A stretch of 64,000 nt of DNA from positions 62,001 to 126,000 of the forward strand of contig SUTA01000003.1 in the NCBI GenBank assembly GCA_015063135.1, written 5' to 3'. Numbering within the stretch: the stretch's first letter is position 1; each line of letters opens with the position of its first letter. This document shows, in pieces, positions 1 through 8,531 of the stretch. The stretch is from Thermoplasmata archaeon (GTDB lineage Archaea; Thermoplasmatota; Thermoplasmata; Methanomassiliicoccales; Methanomethylophilaceae). A model generated the notes under the pieces. That model was given only the letters and a program-made list of their open reading frames with translations, was not told the origin of the DNA and did not search any database. The translations under genes and the position numbers were made by a program.

Positions 1-167
1 AGGGTATCGATGATCCTGCGCATGCTGCCTTCTCCGATGCCGACCTCCTCGGCCAGCCTCTTCCTTCCCATGCGCTTCCCGTCGGAGAGCACATAGAGAG
101 ACCAGTAGACGTTCGCATCGTTGAATCTGAACATTGGGCCGAACTGTGGTTCATCGATGATCTTCAT
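1..167 (-). CDS. winged-helix regulator, N-terminal fragment (3' end outside window)
   Basis: Only the first 55 codons lie in the window; translation starts at the ATG at 167 and runs off the left edge. The fragment begins MKIIDEPQFGPMFRF and contains a helix-turn-helix-like stretch (GRKRLAEEVGIGEGSMRRI) typical of archaeal winged-helix proteins of the DUF4443 type; that family name is from memory and uncertain. A TATA-like AT-rich stretch lies at about 205-220, so the gene probably has its own promoter downstream of the AdoMet synthetase terminator. Function is unknown beyond probable DNA binding. Confidence 0.55.
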   Translation of the reverse strand, partial: MKIIDEPQFGPMFRFNDANVYWSLYVLSDGKRMGRKRLAEEVGIGEGSMRRIIDT

Positions 168-310
168 ATTGGATACCCTTGGGTTGGAATCCCATCATCG
201 TCTTTTAATAATTTGTGTTAGGGGGGGACAAAAAACAGTTCATGGTCAACCCATCCAACTGACATGCTGGCCCACCATCGCCGCAGGCGGGGTTGGATGA
301 ATGGTAAAGA

Positions 311-328
311 GGGGGTCGGGAGACCCCC
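311..328 (-). terminator. hairpin terminator of AdoMet synthetase gene
   Basis: A seven-base-pair GGGGGTC/GACCCCC stem with a four-base loop lies 13 bases after the metK stop on the minus strand and is followed by TCTTT. A T7-like run on the minus strand near 231-239 may add to termination. Confidence 0.6.
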
Positions 329-340
329 ATAGATGGTTTA

Positions 341-1570
341 TCAGAAGGTGCGGACCTTGCCCTCGACGATCATGTCGGAGACCTTGTCGACGTTGTCGAG
401 CCAGTCTGCGGCGATGGCTTCGGCCTCCCCGGTCCACTTCGAGAGTTTGGGGTTGGAGGTGGCGTCGGGCAGGACGATCTGCACGGAGGCGTTGAGGGGC
501 TGGGAGACGGGCTTCCCGATCTGGGAGAGCAGCCTGACCCTGATCTCGGCCTCGTTGGTGACCTTCTTGGCCACATCGTCGGCGATGAGCTTGGACATGA
601 CGTTGTAGATCTTGCCGATGTGGGTGATCGGGTTCTTCCCGGAGGTGGCCTCCATGGACATGGGCCTGTAGGGGGTGATCAGGCCGTTGCACCTGTTGCC
701 CCTTCCGACGGATCCGTCGTCTCCCATCTCCTGGGAGAGGCCGGTGCAGGTCAGGTAGTAGACGCCGCGCTTGTAGTTGTCTCCGGTGTTGATGTCCAGC
801 TTGAACTTGACCTTCTCCTTGCCGATGATCTTCAGGGCGTTGTCGGTGACGAGGTCGTACATCTCCTCGATGGCGGACTGGTAGTGGGCCGCATCGGGGA
901 TGTGCTTGTCGACCATGGCGCAGGCGATGGTCATGGTGATCTTGTCGTCCACACGGGAGGCCATGACCTTGACGTCCTGCCCGGTCTCGGGCAGCTTCTT
1001 CTTCATGGGGCCGTTGATGTACTCCTCGGTCTTCAGGACGAGCTTGTCAGTGATGGAGTAGGGGGCGTATCCGACGCCGAAGGAGGTGTCGTTGGCCAGG
1101 TGGCCGGATGCTTTGTATACGCCGGTAAGGTCGTCGGATCCCATTCCCAGCTTTGCATCCAGGATGACCTCGGAATCGACATCCAGGTTGGGGAAGGTCT
1201 TGTCGAGGTAGTCGTGGGCGGCTTTGAGGGCGGTGGGCTTGCAGGGCAGGTCCTTCAGGTTCTTGCCCTCGCCGGCGTGGGTGGTGGCGCGGCCGACAAG
1301 GAGGATGTAGACGGGGTCGATGATGGTTCCGCCGCCGAACTTGGGCTTGGCGGATCCGGCTGCGATCTGGGTCTCGTCGGTGTTGTGGTGGAGGACGTGT
1401 CCGAACTCCTTCTTGTACATCCTGCAGAGTGCCTTGGAGACCTCCTCGGCCAGGGCATCGGAGACGGAGTCGGGGTGCCCGATTCCTTTCCTCTCGACGA
1501 TCTCGACTTTCCTCATGGGTGCGGGGATCTCGTTGAGCCCCTCGACGTAAATGTTCTTCTTAGTTGCCAT
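341..1570 (-). CDS. metK: archaeal S-adenosylmethionine synthetase
   Basis: Makes S-adenosylmethionine from methionine and ATP in the cytoplasm. At 409 residues it has the usual length of the archaeal-type enzyme (PF01941), which is unrelated in sequence to bacterial MetK. Conserved segments include ERKGIGHPDSVSDALAEEVS near residue 26, HHNTDETQIAAG and GMGSDDLTGVYK. It ends with tandem stops TGA TAA. A TATA element sits at about 1607-1616 on the minus strand and an AGGAGTG ribosome-binding site about nine bases before the ATG, so unlike many neighbours this mRNA has a short leader. The product supplies AdoMet for radical-SAM enzymes such as PylB encoded further right. Confidence 0.95.
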   Translation of the reverse strand: MATKKNIYVEGLNEIPAPMRKVEIVERKGIGHPDSVSDALAEEVSKALCRMYKKEFGHVLHHNTDETQIAAGSAKPKFGGGTIIDPVYILLVGRATTHAGEGKNLKDLPCKPTALKAAHDYLDKTFPNLDVDSEVILDAKLGMGSDDLTGVYKASGHLANDTSFGVGYAPYSITDKLVLKTEEYINGPMKKKLPETGQDVKVMASRVDDKITMTIACAMVDKHIPDAAHYQSAIEEMYDLVTDNALKIIGKEKVKFKLDINTGDNYKRGVYYLTCTGLSQEMGDDGSVGRGNRCNGLITPYRPMSMEATSGKNPITHIGKIYNVMSKLIADDVAKKVTNEAEIRVRLLSQIGKPVSQPLNASVQIVLPDATSNPKLSKWTGEAEAIAADWLDNVDKVSDMIVEGKVRTF

Positions 1571-1663
1571 ATAGAATGCACTCCTATGTGCATCGGAATA
1601 TTTTCCTATTTATAAAGAATACTGATAATAATATTCATATAAGAATAATCAAATCCATCATAC

Positions 1664-2227
1664 ATGAAATTCCCTCCCGCAACGGACGTCCGTAGGCTCA
1701 GGAAATCGCTGGACATAACCCAGGTGGAGCTGGCGCATGCATCCGGCATAAGCCAGAGCACCATCGCCAAGATTGAGTCTGGCAAGATCTCCGCGAGCTA
1801 CGATACGGTGGTGAGGCTATTCGAGACCCTGGACGACATGAAGCACAGGGACAACAGGAGCCTCACGGCGGCGGACGTCTGCTCGAAGGGCGTAGTGGCG
1901 ATCCAGAGCGATTCCCTGGTTCACCAGGCCTCCGAGCTCATGAGGACGGCGGGGTACTCCCAGCTGCCGGTGATGTCCGGGGACGTGTCCGTGGGGAGCA
2001 TGTCCGAGAGGATCATCCTGGAGAAGCTCCGCTCCGGGGTGACCATGGAGGAGCTCTCGCAGACCCCCGTATCGAAGGTCATGGGGGAGTCGTACCCCGT
2101 GGTGTCGGACACGACGACCATACCCACGCTCACCGCGCTGATGGGGGACTGGAATGCGGTGCTGGTATCCCAGAAGGGCAGGGTGATCGGGATGATAACC
2201 AACGCGGACCTGCTGAAATTAGTTCGA
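1664..2227 (+). CDS. HTH-CBS domain transcriptional regulator, ending at CGA
   Basis: An XRE-type helix-turn-helix (about residues 8-60, ITQVELAHASGISQSTIAKIE) precedes two CBS domains (about 70-187) ending ITNADLLKLV. This is the normal architecture and length for archaeal HTH-CBS regulators, whose CBS pair senses adenosyl ligands such as AMP or AdoMet (family knowledge). A TATA-like element near 1632-1642 makes the transcript leaderless. After residue 187 comes CGA at 2225-2227. If CGA is arginine, the ORF runs to 2656 and its last 143 residues are antisense to RNase Z and look random. With CGA as stop, the overlap with RNase Z is nine bases. It diverges from metK, an obvious candidate target. 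Confidence 0.8.
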
Positions 2228-3139
2228 GTCCGTGAAGCTGATCGAGCCGCGGGTCACGCTGAACATGCGCATGTCCTCGGCGACGAAGGAATCGGGGAAC
2301 AGCGTTCTGGCTTCGGCCTCGAGCCCCTCGCGTTCCCTGTAGCGGTTGCTTATGTGGGTCAATATGAGGTATCTGGCCCCCGCCTCCTTGGCATCGTCGG
2401 CCGCCTGGCCCACGGTGGAGTGCGCGTGCTCGTCGGCCAGCTTCTCCTCCGACGACATATACGTGGCCTCATGGACCAGCACATCGACGCCCTTCGCGGC
2501 GAGCGGTATGGCGGGGCAAGGCCTGGTGTCGCCGGTGTAGGCCATGGACAGGCCCCTCAGGGGCTCGCCTATAACCTGCGAGGGATCCACGCCCTTCACG
2601 GTCTCCCCGCTCTTTATGCGGGCCAGGTCCGGACCGTCCTCCAGGCCGAGGGATAGGGCCTTCGCCCTGTCGAGCTTCCCCGGAAGATCGGCCTCCCTGA
2701 TCACGTATCCGAACGACTCGGTCCCGTGGTCGGTGGCGAATGCCGTGGCGGTGAGGCCGCCTATCGCGTACTCCCCGCCGTCCTCGACCGCCTCGAACGA
2801 CAGGTCGTAGCCGGTATCGCCCTCGGTTGCGTCCATGGCGGAGCGGATGTACCTCTCCAGGCAGGAGGGGCCGTAGACCGTCAGGGGGTCCTTCCTGCCG
2901 CTGAGGCCCATGGTCTGCAGGAGCCCGGGCAGCCCCAGGACGTGGTCCCCGTGCATGTGCGTGATCAGCACCGCCCTGATCTTCATGAACGAGAACGGCG
3001 AGACCATCAGCTGGCGCTGGGTGCCCTCCCCGCAGTCGAGCAGGATGATGTCACGGCCGGAGCGCACAGCCAGGGCTGATGTGGTGCGGTCGCGGGACGG
3101 GACGGCGGCACCCGTCCCGAGGAAAAGGATGTCGAGCAT
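2219..3139 (-). CDS. rnz: ribonuclease Z (tRNA 3' endonuclease)
   Basis: Cleaves the 3' trailer from tRNA precursors. It has the metallo-beta-lactamase fold with the metal motif HMHGDH near residue 61, DCGEGTQRQ before it, and the later ligands in TDHGTE, YTGDTRP and LTHISNRY. At 306 residues it matches short-form archaeal RNase Z. It ends in TAA. The start lies five bases after the end of the upstream zinc-binding-like protein gene, so the two form an operon. RNase Z is relevant locally because tRNA-Pyl has no encoded CCA. Confidence 0.93.
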   Translation of the reverse strand: MLDILFLGTGAAVPSRDRTTSALAVRSGRDIILLDCGEGTQRQLMVSPFSFMKIRAVLITHMHGDHVLGLPGLLQTMGLSGRKDPLTVYGPSCLERYIRSAMDATEGDTGYDLSFEAVEDGGEYAIGGLTATAFATDHGTESFGYVIREADLPGKLDRAKALSLGLEDGPDLARIKSGETVKGVDPSQVIGEPLRGLSMAYTGDTRPCPAIPLAAKGVDVLVHEATYMSSEEKLADEHAHSTVGQAADDAKEAGARYLILTHISNRYREREGLEAEARTLFPDSFVAEDMRMFSVTRGSISFTDSN

Positions 3140-3144
3140 GCCTA

Positions 3145-3357
3145 TCGGTATACCTGATCGAGCTCCCTGTCGTTCTTGGTCTCCTTCTTGTACTCTTTGT
3201 AGTGCTCCTTGCAGAGGTGGACCTGCCTGAGGTCCTGGCTCTTAAGTGTCAGGGAGCTCCTGGCGACCTGCTTGATGTTGAACGACCTCTCGGCCGGATT
3301 GCTGCATCCGGCGACATCGCATTCCTTCTCGGCTGTCTCGTGCTTAGCCAATGCCAT
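3145..3357 (-). CDS. small cysteine-rich archaeal protein, ending at CGA
   Basis: A 70-residue protein with a CxxxxC pair (CDVAGC) and a later CKEHY, which could bind one zinc; the C-terminus is basic and charged. I do not recognise a function. It precedes rnz in one operon. The ORF reads QVY, then CGA (3147-3145), then TAG; CGA at the stop site leaves a five-base gap to the rnz ATG. The intergenic space to rpe (3358-3436) holds divergent promoters. Confidence 0.6.
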
Positions 3358-3436
3358 GCTCTGGGAATCGGTTTTGACGTTCTAATATGTTCCCCTCGGC
3401 GAGCGCAATATATACGTTGATTATGATAAGTCCAGC

Positions 3437-4102
3437 ATGACCAAGGTGGCCCCGTCGATGCTGTCCGCAGATTTCTCCAAGCTCGGGGAAGAGCTCCGCA
3501 GGATAGAGTCCGCAGGGGCGGATTGGGCGCATCTCGACGTCATGGACGGCATGTTCGTCCCGAACATCACCTTCGGCGCGCCCGTGATCAAGGCCATCAG
3601 GAAGCACTCGGACATCCCGTTCGATGCCCACCTGATGATACAGGATCCGATGAGGTACATCAAGGACTTCGCCGACGCAGGATGCGACCTCGTCACCGTC
3701 CACTGCGAGGCGGTGGGCGACATACGCGGCGCGATCCAAGAGATAAAGTCGCGCGGCATGAGGGCCGGGATATCAGTCAACCCCGAGACCCCAGTGCAGG
3801 AGCTGGACGAGTACCTGCCCATGGTCGACCTCGCCCTGATTATGACCGTGCACCCCGGATTCGGGGGGCAGTCGTTCATCTCGGAATGCATCCCCAAGGT
3901 CTCGTACGTCAGGGACTGGGCCGCCGAGAACGGCCGCGACCTGGAGATATCGGTGGACGGCGGAATCAACGAGTTCACCGGGAAGACCTGCGTCGATGCG
4001 GGCGCCACGGTCCTGGTGGCGGGATCCGCGCTCTTCAGGCTCGAGGACATGGCCCCGTCGATAGCGGAGTGGAAGGGATTCGGGCCAGATGCGGGGTGCC
4101 GA
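3437..4102 (+). CDS. rpe: ribulose-phosphate 3-epimerase, ending at CGA
   Basis: Interconverts ribulose 5-phosphate and xylulose 5-phosphate. It is a TIM barrel with family signatures: VAPSMLSADFSKL at the start, HLDVMDGMFVPNI (metal ligands), DAHLMI, VHPGFGGQSF and SVDGGIN. At 221 residues it has the expected length. The next codon is CGA (4100-4102); conventional reading continues to 4312 as 70 residues in the wrong frame across the FEN1 gene. With CGA as stop the junction is CGA-G-ATG into fen1, the spacing of a translationally coupled pair. TATA at about 3407-3415 places the start on a leaderless mRNA. Confidence 0.9.
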
Positions 4103-4103
4103 G

Positions 4104-5132
4104 ATGGGAGTAAACCTTTCCCCGATATCCACCCCGACCGAGATCGACCTGGAGGCTCTGAGGGGCAAGACCCTGGCCGTCGATGCGTACAACACGATTT
4201 TCCAGTTCCTGTCCATCATCAGGCAGCCCGATGGCAAGCCGCTGATGGATTCCGAGGGGAGGGTGACCTCCCACCTGTCGGGCATCCTCTACCGCACGTC
4301 GAACCTCATTGAGGCGGGCATCGAGCCGGTGTTCGTCTTCGACGGCAAGGCCAACGCCAAGAAGGCCGACACCATCAGCGAGAGGATCGCCCGCAGGGAG
4401 AAGGCACAGGAGGAGTACGAGAGGGCCCTCGCCGAGGGCGACATGGAGAAGGCGTTCTCCAAGGCCCAGCAGACCTCCCGCATGACTCCCGACATCCTGG
4501 AGTCCTCCAAGCTGCTGCTGTCCCTGATGGGGATCCCGGTGGTCCAGGCCCCCAGCGATGGGGAGGCCCAGGCCGCGTACATGTGCCTGAAGGGCGACGT
4601 CTACGCCGCCGCCTCCCAGGATTTCGATTCGCTGCTCTTCGGAGCGCCCCTGCTCGTCCGCAACCTCACGATCTCCGGCAGGAGGAAGGTCCCCGGCAAG
4701 AACGTCTACAGGGACGTCAAGACGGAGATCATAGACTCGAACGCAATGCTCGGGTCCCTCGGCATCACCAGGGAGCAGCTGGTGGACGTATGCATACTGA
4801 TAGGGACCGATTTCAACCCCGGCATCTCGGGCATCGGCCCGAAGAAGGGCCTGAAGCTCATACAGAAGCACGGCGACCTGGAGACGGTGATGAAGGAATC
4901 GGGATTCGAGATACCCGATTACCAGGAGGTCAGGGACATATTCCTGAACGGCCCCCACGAGGACGGGTACGCGGTCTCGACCGGCGAGATCGACGCGGAG
5001 GGCGTCGTGGCGATGATGAAAGGCTACGGGTTCTCCGAGGACCGCGTCACCACCGTGGTGAACAAGATAATCGCTGCGCGCAAGTCGGAGTCGAACCGCA
5101 GGAAGCAGCGCTCGCTTGACGCCTGGTTCTGA
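4104..5132 (+). CDS. fen: flap endonuclease 1
   Basis: Structure-specific 5' flap nuclease for Okazaki fragment maturation. At 342 residues it is full length. It has MGVNLSPI at the start, VFDGKANAKK, PSDGEAQAAYM, SQDFDSLLF (catalytic acidic residues), GTDFNPGISGIGPKKGL (helix-hairpin-helix) and a C-terminal PCNA-binding box QRSLDAWF. An in-frame ATG exists at 4089 but family members begin at MGVNL, so 4104 is chosen. The gene ends in TGA and follows rpe by one base. Confidence 0.96.
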   Translation: MGVNLSPISTPTEIDLEALRGKTLAVDAYNTIFQFLSIIRQPDGKPLMDSEGRVTSHLSGILYRTSNLIEAGIEPVFVFDGKANAKKADTISERIARREKAQEEYERALAEGDMEKAFSKAQQTSRMTPDILESSKLLLSLMGIPVVQAPSDGEAQAAYMCLKGDVYAAASQDFDSLLFGAPLLVRNLTISGRRKVPGKNVYRDVKTEIIDSNAMLGSLGITREQLVDVCILIGTDFNPGISGIGPKKGLKLIQKHGDLETVMKESGFEIPDYQEVRDIFLNGPHEDGYAVSTGEIDAEGVVAMMKGYGFSEDRVTTVVNKIIAARKSESNRRKQRSLDAWF

Positions 5133-5763
5133 CGGCGAGCTTCTCTATCGGGGTCCCCCTGGACAGGCACCCCTCGTACACCCTGCGGCATTTCCTGATC
5201 ATCCTGAACGCCCTCTCGGCCCCCTCGGGGTCGGAGTACGCCTTCCAGCAGCCCAGGCGCACGCAGTCCCTTCCGCCGTTCTCTATGTACCCCTCCACAT
5301 CGGCCAGCGGGTACCCGAGGAAGATCCCGATCTCGTGCGGCACACCTCCGAGGAATCTCCCGCTCATCTGGTCGACCAGGGATATCGGCGACGAGAGGTC
5401 GTATCCAGCATCGGAGAGGAATTCCACGATCCCGGGCTCGGCCAGCCTGGCGAGGAGCATGTCCGGGCGGTAGACGTACAGCAAGGGGTCCCCCGAATCC
5501 GTCTCGAGCACCCTCATCACGACACCTCTGTCGAGGAGCCTGGACTGGAGATACGACACGGACTCGGGTATGCCATGAGCGGAAGAGCACATCCTGAAAA
5601 GATTCCCGCACTTGAGGCCTGCCAGCGTAGGCGAGCAATGCCTCACCACGAGCTCCATCAGACCGTCCGGGGACACGCTGCATCCCGTTCCTCTTCCACT
5701 GCAGGCGCAGCGCCCCTGCACGGTGGCGGTGGTCGTTGATCCTTCGCCCTCTCTTCCGCTCAT
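5071..5763 (-). CDS. DUF3793 family protein under two metal-box operators
   Basis: Resembles DUF3793 proteins (CSPTLAGLKCGNLFRM, GCWKAYSD, GYPLADVEGYI), of unknown biochemistry but often found with iron-starvation genes. A TATA at about 5787-5796, between the two DtxR-like boxes, places the transcript start at the ATG at 5763. The family-like part ends near GTPIEKLAV (about 5140). A downstream in-frame CGA lies at 5071-5073, and the conventional TGA at 5047. Either way the tail overlaps the end of fen on the opposite strand, so the exact end is less certain than for other genes here. Confidence 0.7.
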
Positions 5764-5768
5764 GTGAT

Positions 5769-5812
5769 TTTAGGCATACCTAAATCATATTTATAGTTTA
5801 GGCAGTCCTAAA
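5769..5812. promoter_or_regulatory. paired DtxR/MntR-type metal boxes flanking a TATA box
   Basis: Two perfect inverted repeats with arms TTTAGG and CCTAAA lie at 5769-5784 (spacer CATA) and 5797-5812 (spacer CAGT), 28 bases apart centre to centre. The minus-strand TATA of the DUF3793 gene lies between them at about 5787-5796. The arms match the DtxR/IdeR/MntR iron-box core, so binding of a metal-loaded repressor would block the basal transcription factors. Confidence 0.75.
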
Positions 5813-5855
5813 ATAATGGGCCAACAACTTATATCTGCACGGCCATAGAGACTAC

Positions 5856-6554
5856 ATGGCGATATCCGATGCCCACATGCATCCGACGGACTGCGGAAGG
5901 GGGGAGTACTATCCTGGATCCGATTCCGCGGAGATCCTCATGGGGTGCACCGCCAGGGCATCGGAGTGGGATGCGATGTCCTTGTTGGGGGATCGCAGGG
6001 TAATCCGCTCCTACGGTGTCCATCCATGGTACCCGGAGGAATGGGGGCCTGACGCTGAAGCGAGGCTAAGGGCCGTCTTATCCGAGGATCGCGTAGCCCA
6101 TGTGGGCGAGATAGGCCTGGATTCCAAGAGGGGCGCACTGAAGGACCAGGTCGCGCCGTTTCAGGCCCAGCTCTCGATGGCCGAGTCGGAGGACCGCATC
6201 GCATCCATACACATGATAGGGACCGAGAAGGACGTCCTCGACATCCTGAGGGCCAGGCCTCATGGCAGGGTGATCCTGCATTCCTATGGCTCCGATAGCT
6301 ACGCCAAGCCGTTCGCCGAGGAGGGCTGCTACTTCTCCATCTCCCCCCGGATCCTCTCCCGCTCCGAAGTCAGGGTGCGCAGGCTGCTGGAGGCATTGCC
6401 CGAAGACAGGGTGCTCATAGAGACGGACGCCCCCAACATGGGGAGGAGGTTCGAGGGCCTCGGAGCATTCGCGGAGAAGCTGTCCTCGGTAACGGGGATC
6501 GGCGGCATAGGGGACATGGCAACCGCCAATCTCAGGAGGCTCCTCGATGGATGA
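5856..6554 (+). CDS. TatD-family metal-dependent hydrolase
   Basis: A 232-residue TIM-barrel hydrolase with the HxH metal motif (SDAHMHPTD), VHPWYPEEW, the glutamate ligand in HVGEIGLDS, IHMIGTEKD and the late aspartate in ETDAPNMG. TatD proteins are Mg-dependent DNases or quality-control nucleases; the substrate here is not predictable. TATA at about 5829-5836 is 20-27 bases before the ATG, so the mRNA is leaderless. The end overlaps the start of the next gene by eight bases, indicating co-transcription. Confidence 0.88.
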   Translation: MAISDAHMHPTDCGRGEYYPGSDSAEILMGCTARASEWDAMSLLGDRRVIRSYGVHPWYPEEWGPDAEARLRAVLSEDRVAHVGEIGLDSKRGALKDQVAPFQAQLSMAESEDRIASIHMIGTEKDVLDILRARPHGRVILHSYGSDSYAKPFAEEGCYFSISPRILSRSEVRVRRLLEALPEDRVLIETDAPNMGRRFEGLGAFAEKLSSVTGIGGIGDMATANLRRLLDG

Positions 6555-7254
6555 CATGGGCGCACGCACGAGGCTGATACTGGGGCAGGAGGGGTTGGAC
6601 AGGCTGCGCGAAACCCGTGTGGTACTCGCGGGCTGCGGCGCCGTAGGGGGCTACGCCCTCGAGGGCCTGGTCCGCGCTGGAGTGGGGCACATCAGGGTCG
6701 TTGACGGGGATGTCTTCTCCGAGAGCAATCTGAACCGCCAGGTCCTTTGCACCAGGGACACCGTCGGCCGTCCCAAGGCGGAGGTCGCATGCGAGAGGGC
6801 CAGGAGCATCAATCCCGAGATCGACATAGAGGGTCTTAGCCTGAGGGTGTCCGAGGACACGATTCCCGCGATCCTGTCGGGGGAGTTCGACTTCCTGGTG
6901 GATGCGATCGACACCGTAGCCAACAAGTGCCAGCTCCTGTCCGCGGTGGCAGGGTCTGATCTGAAGGTCTATTCGTCCATGGGAGCAGCGCTCCGTACGG
7001 ATCCGGGGCTGGTGAGAGTGGCTCCGCTGATGAAGACCAGCGTCTGTCCGCTGGCGGCGAACGTCAGGAAACGCATGCGCGGCATGGACACTTCGAACAT
7101 CATCTGCGTGTACTCGCAGGAGCCCCAGGTCGTCACCCCAGGTTCCAGGGACGAGAACGGAAAGAGCGTCCTGGGATCGATGCCGACGATACCCGCGATA
7201 TTCGGGATGACGCTGGCGAACCTGGTCATACTGGATGCCGTCAACAGCAACTGA
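6547..7254 (+). CDS. ThiF/E1-like protein, probable tRNA t6A dehydratase (TcdA-like)
   Basis: A 235-residue E1-superfamily adenylating enzyme with the nucleotide loop GCGAVGG (about residue 30), the D-x(3)-NLNRQ motif (VDGDVFSESNLNRQ) and DAIDTVANK. The VDGDVFSESNLNRQ and SSMGAALRTDP segments resemble TcdA/CsdL, which cyclises N6-threonylcarbamoyladenosine in tRNA; another MoeB/ThiF-like role is possible. It overlaps the TatD gene by eight bases. A T7 run follows the TGA and probably acts as terminator. Confidence 0.8.
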   Translation: MDDMGARTRLILGQEGLDRLRETRVVLAGCGAVGGYALEGLVRAGVGHIRVVDGDVFSESNLNRQVLCTRDTVGRPKAEVACERARSINPEIDIEGLSLRVSEDTIPAILSGEFDFLVDAIDTVANKCQLLSAVAGSDLKVYSSMGAALRTDPGLVRVAPLMKTSVCPLAANVRKRMRGMDTSNIICVYSQEPQVVTPGSRDENGKSVLGSMPTIPAIFGMTLANLVILDAVNSN

Positions 7255-7373
7255 TTTTTTTGTCGGTTTGCGGCTCCCCCTCCCTGTGGGAGGACGGGAA
7301 AGAGGGATGCATCATCTGTACATAAGATGTGATATAGCAACTTACAAATACACATCTGGATATTAATGCATCG

Positions 7374-7952
7374 ATGCCTAATCCAGACGACGTGTATTGG
7401 AACTCTTTCCTGCCCGCTTTCTTCGACAGGATGAGCGTTCTCATGAGGAAGAACATGACTTCAATGGTTGTCGGTTACGGGCTCACCAGCGCTCATGCGA
7501 TCTACCTGATCGCGCTCAAGCTCCAGGACGGCCAGACCCTCGTCAGCCTCTCCAGGTTCCTCGACCTCGATACCGCGAACACGAACCGCGTCATCAAGGT
7601 GCTCAGGGAGAAGGGTTTGGTATACGATGACAGGAAGACCGAGAGCAGCAAGAAGTACTCCATTTTCCTGACTGACGAGGGGCAGAAGCTCGCCACCGAG
7701 ATCATGGACGGCATCACCAAGCTGAACAACAGCTACTTCGAGGACATCCCGAGGGAGGACATCCTCCACATGAGGAACACCCTCATCCATATTCTTAACA
7801 ATATGAATGTAGGTATTGACAGCTACATGGGGTCGAAGTACGAGGATCCGTTCTACACCCACCTGCACATCAGGCCGGTGGACGACGATTACTACGTGGA
7901 GCCCAGGCTCCTCGATTCCGCGGACGACGATTCGGAGAGTGATTCCCAGTGA
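7374..7952 (+). CDS. MarR-like winged-helix regulator beside mtmB
   Basis: A 192-residue protein with a MarR-type winged helix at about residues 30-110 (LVSLSRFLDLDTANTNRVIKVLREKG, the wing DDRKTESSKKYSIFLT) and an acidic tail. The ATG at 7374 lies about 25 bases after an AT-rich element (TTACAAATA). It is translationally coupled to the flavoprotein gene through a GTGA overlap. The promoter shares two sequence words with the mtmB promoter, so it is a candidate regulator of methylamine genes; that target is inference. Confidence 0.8.
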   Translation: MPNPDDVYWNSFLPAFFDRMSVLMRKNMTSMVVGYGLTSAHAIYLIALKLQDGQTLVSLSRFLDLDTANTNRVIKVLREKGLVYDDRKTESSKKYSIFLTDEGQKLATEIMDGITKLNNSYFEDIPREDILHMRNTLIHILNNMNVGIDSYMGSKYEDPFYTHLHIRPVDDDYYVEPRLLDSADDDSESDSQ

Positions 7953-8518
7953 GCAACATCGAAGCCATAGTGTCCAGTCCCCGTGGCAATGGAAACACCG
8001 GGACATTGGTGAATGCCATCCTCGACGGGGCCATGGGCCTGTCCACCAATATCATCAAGTACTACGGCCTCAGCAACATCCGCAGCTTCTACGGGTGCGA
8101 CGCTTGCGGCAAATGCAGGAGCGAGGGGAGGTGCGTGCAGAATGATGGGCTCACGGACATCCTGGACAACCTCGCCAAGGCGGATGTCGCCATATTCTCC
8201 ACCCCCGTATACTTCAACGGCCCGTCGTCGCAGTTCAAGACCCTGATCGACAGGATGTACTCGTTCTACGTCCAGGGCGATGCCAACCCCCTCAAGGGGA
8301 AGAAGGCCATCCTCGTCGTGAGCGGATCCGCCCCCGCGGGAGTCGTCTCGTCGGTCGGCGAGAGCATCGCCGCGGTCCTCGGCTCCATCGGGTTCGATGT
8401 CTACGAGATCATCGCCTATTCCGATGAGGGCGGCTCCAAGAGCGCGAAAGATGACCACGAGCTGCTAAAGAGGATGAACGGTATCGGGCTCAACCTGAGG
8501 AACAACAAGAACAACCGA
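7949..8518 (+). CDS. NADPH-dependent FMN reductase / flavodoxin-fold iron-sulfur flavoprotein, ending at CGA
   Basis: A 189-residue flavodoxin-fold protein. SSPRGNGNTGTL near the N-terminus binds the FMN phosphate, GCDACGKCRSEGRC is a compact cysteine motif as in iron-sulfur flavoproteins, and STPVYFNGPSSQFKTLIDR is the conserved flavin loop. It starts with GTG overlapping the MarR stop (GTGA). The codon after NNKNN is CGA (8516-8518); conventional reading continues to 8566 and overlaps mtmB. With CGA as stop, mtmB and this gene converge with a 13-base gap. It may serve electron transfer for corrinoid activation or methylamine metabolism, which is inferred from context only. Confidence 0.82.
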
Positions 8519-8531
8519 GTCCAATCGGCTC

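Noticed and set aside
1664-2656. Frameshift or assembly error as the explanation for the over-long CBS ORF
   Set aside because: A single case could be a sequencing indel, but over 20 unrelated genes show the same CGA codon at the expected end with no indel needed, so a common cause is more likely.
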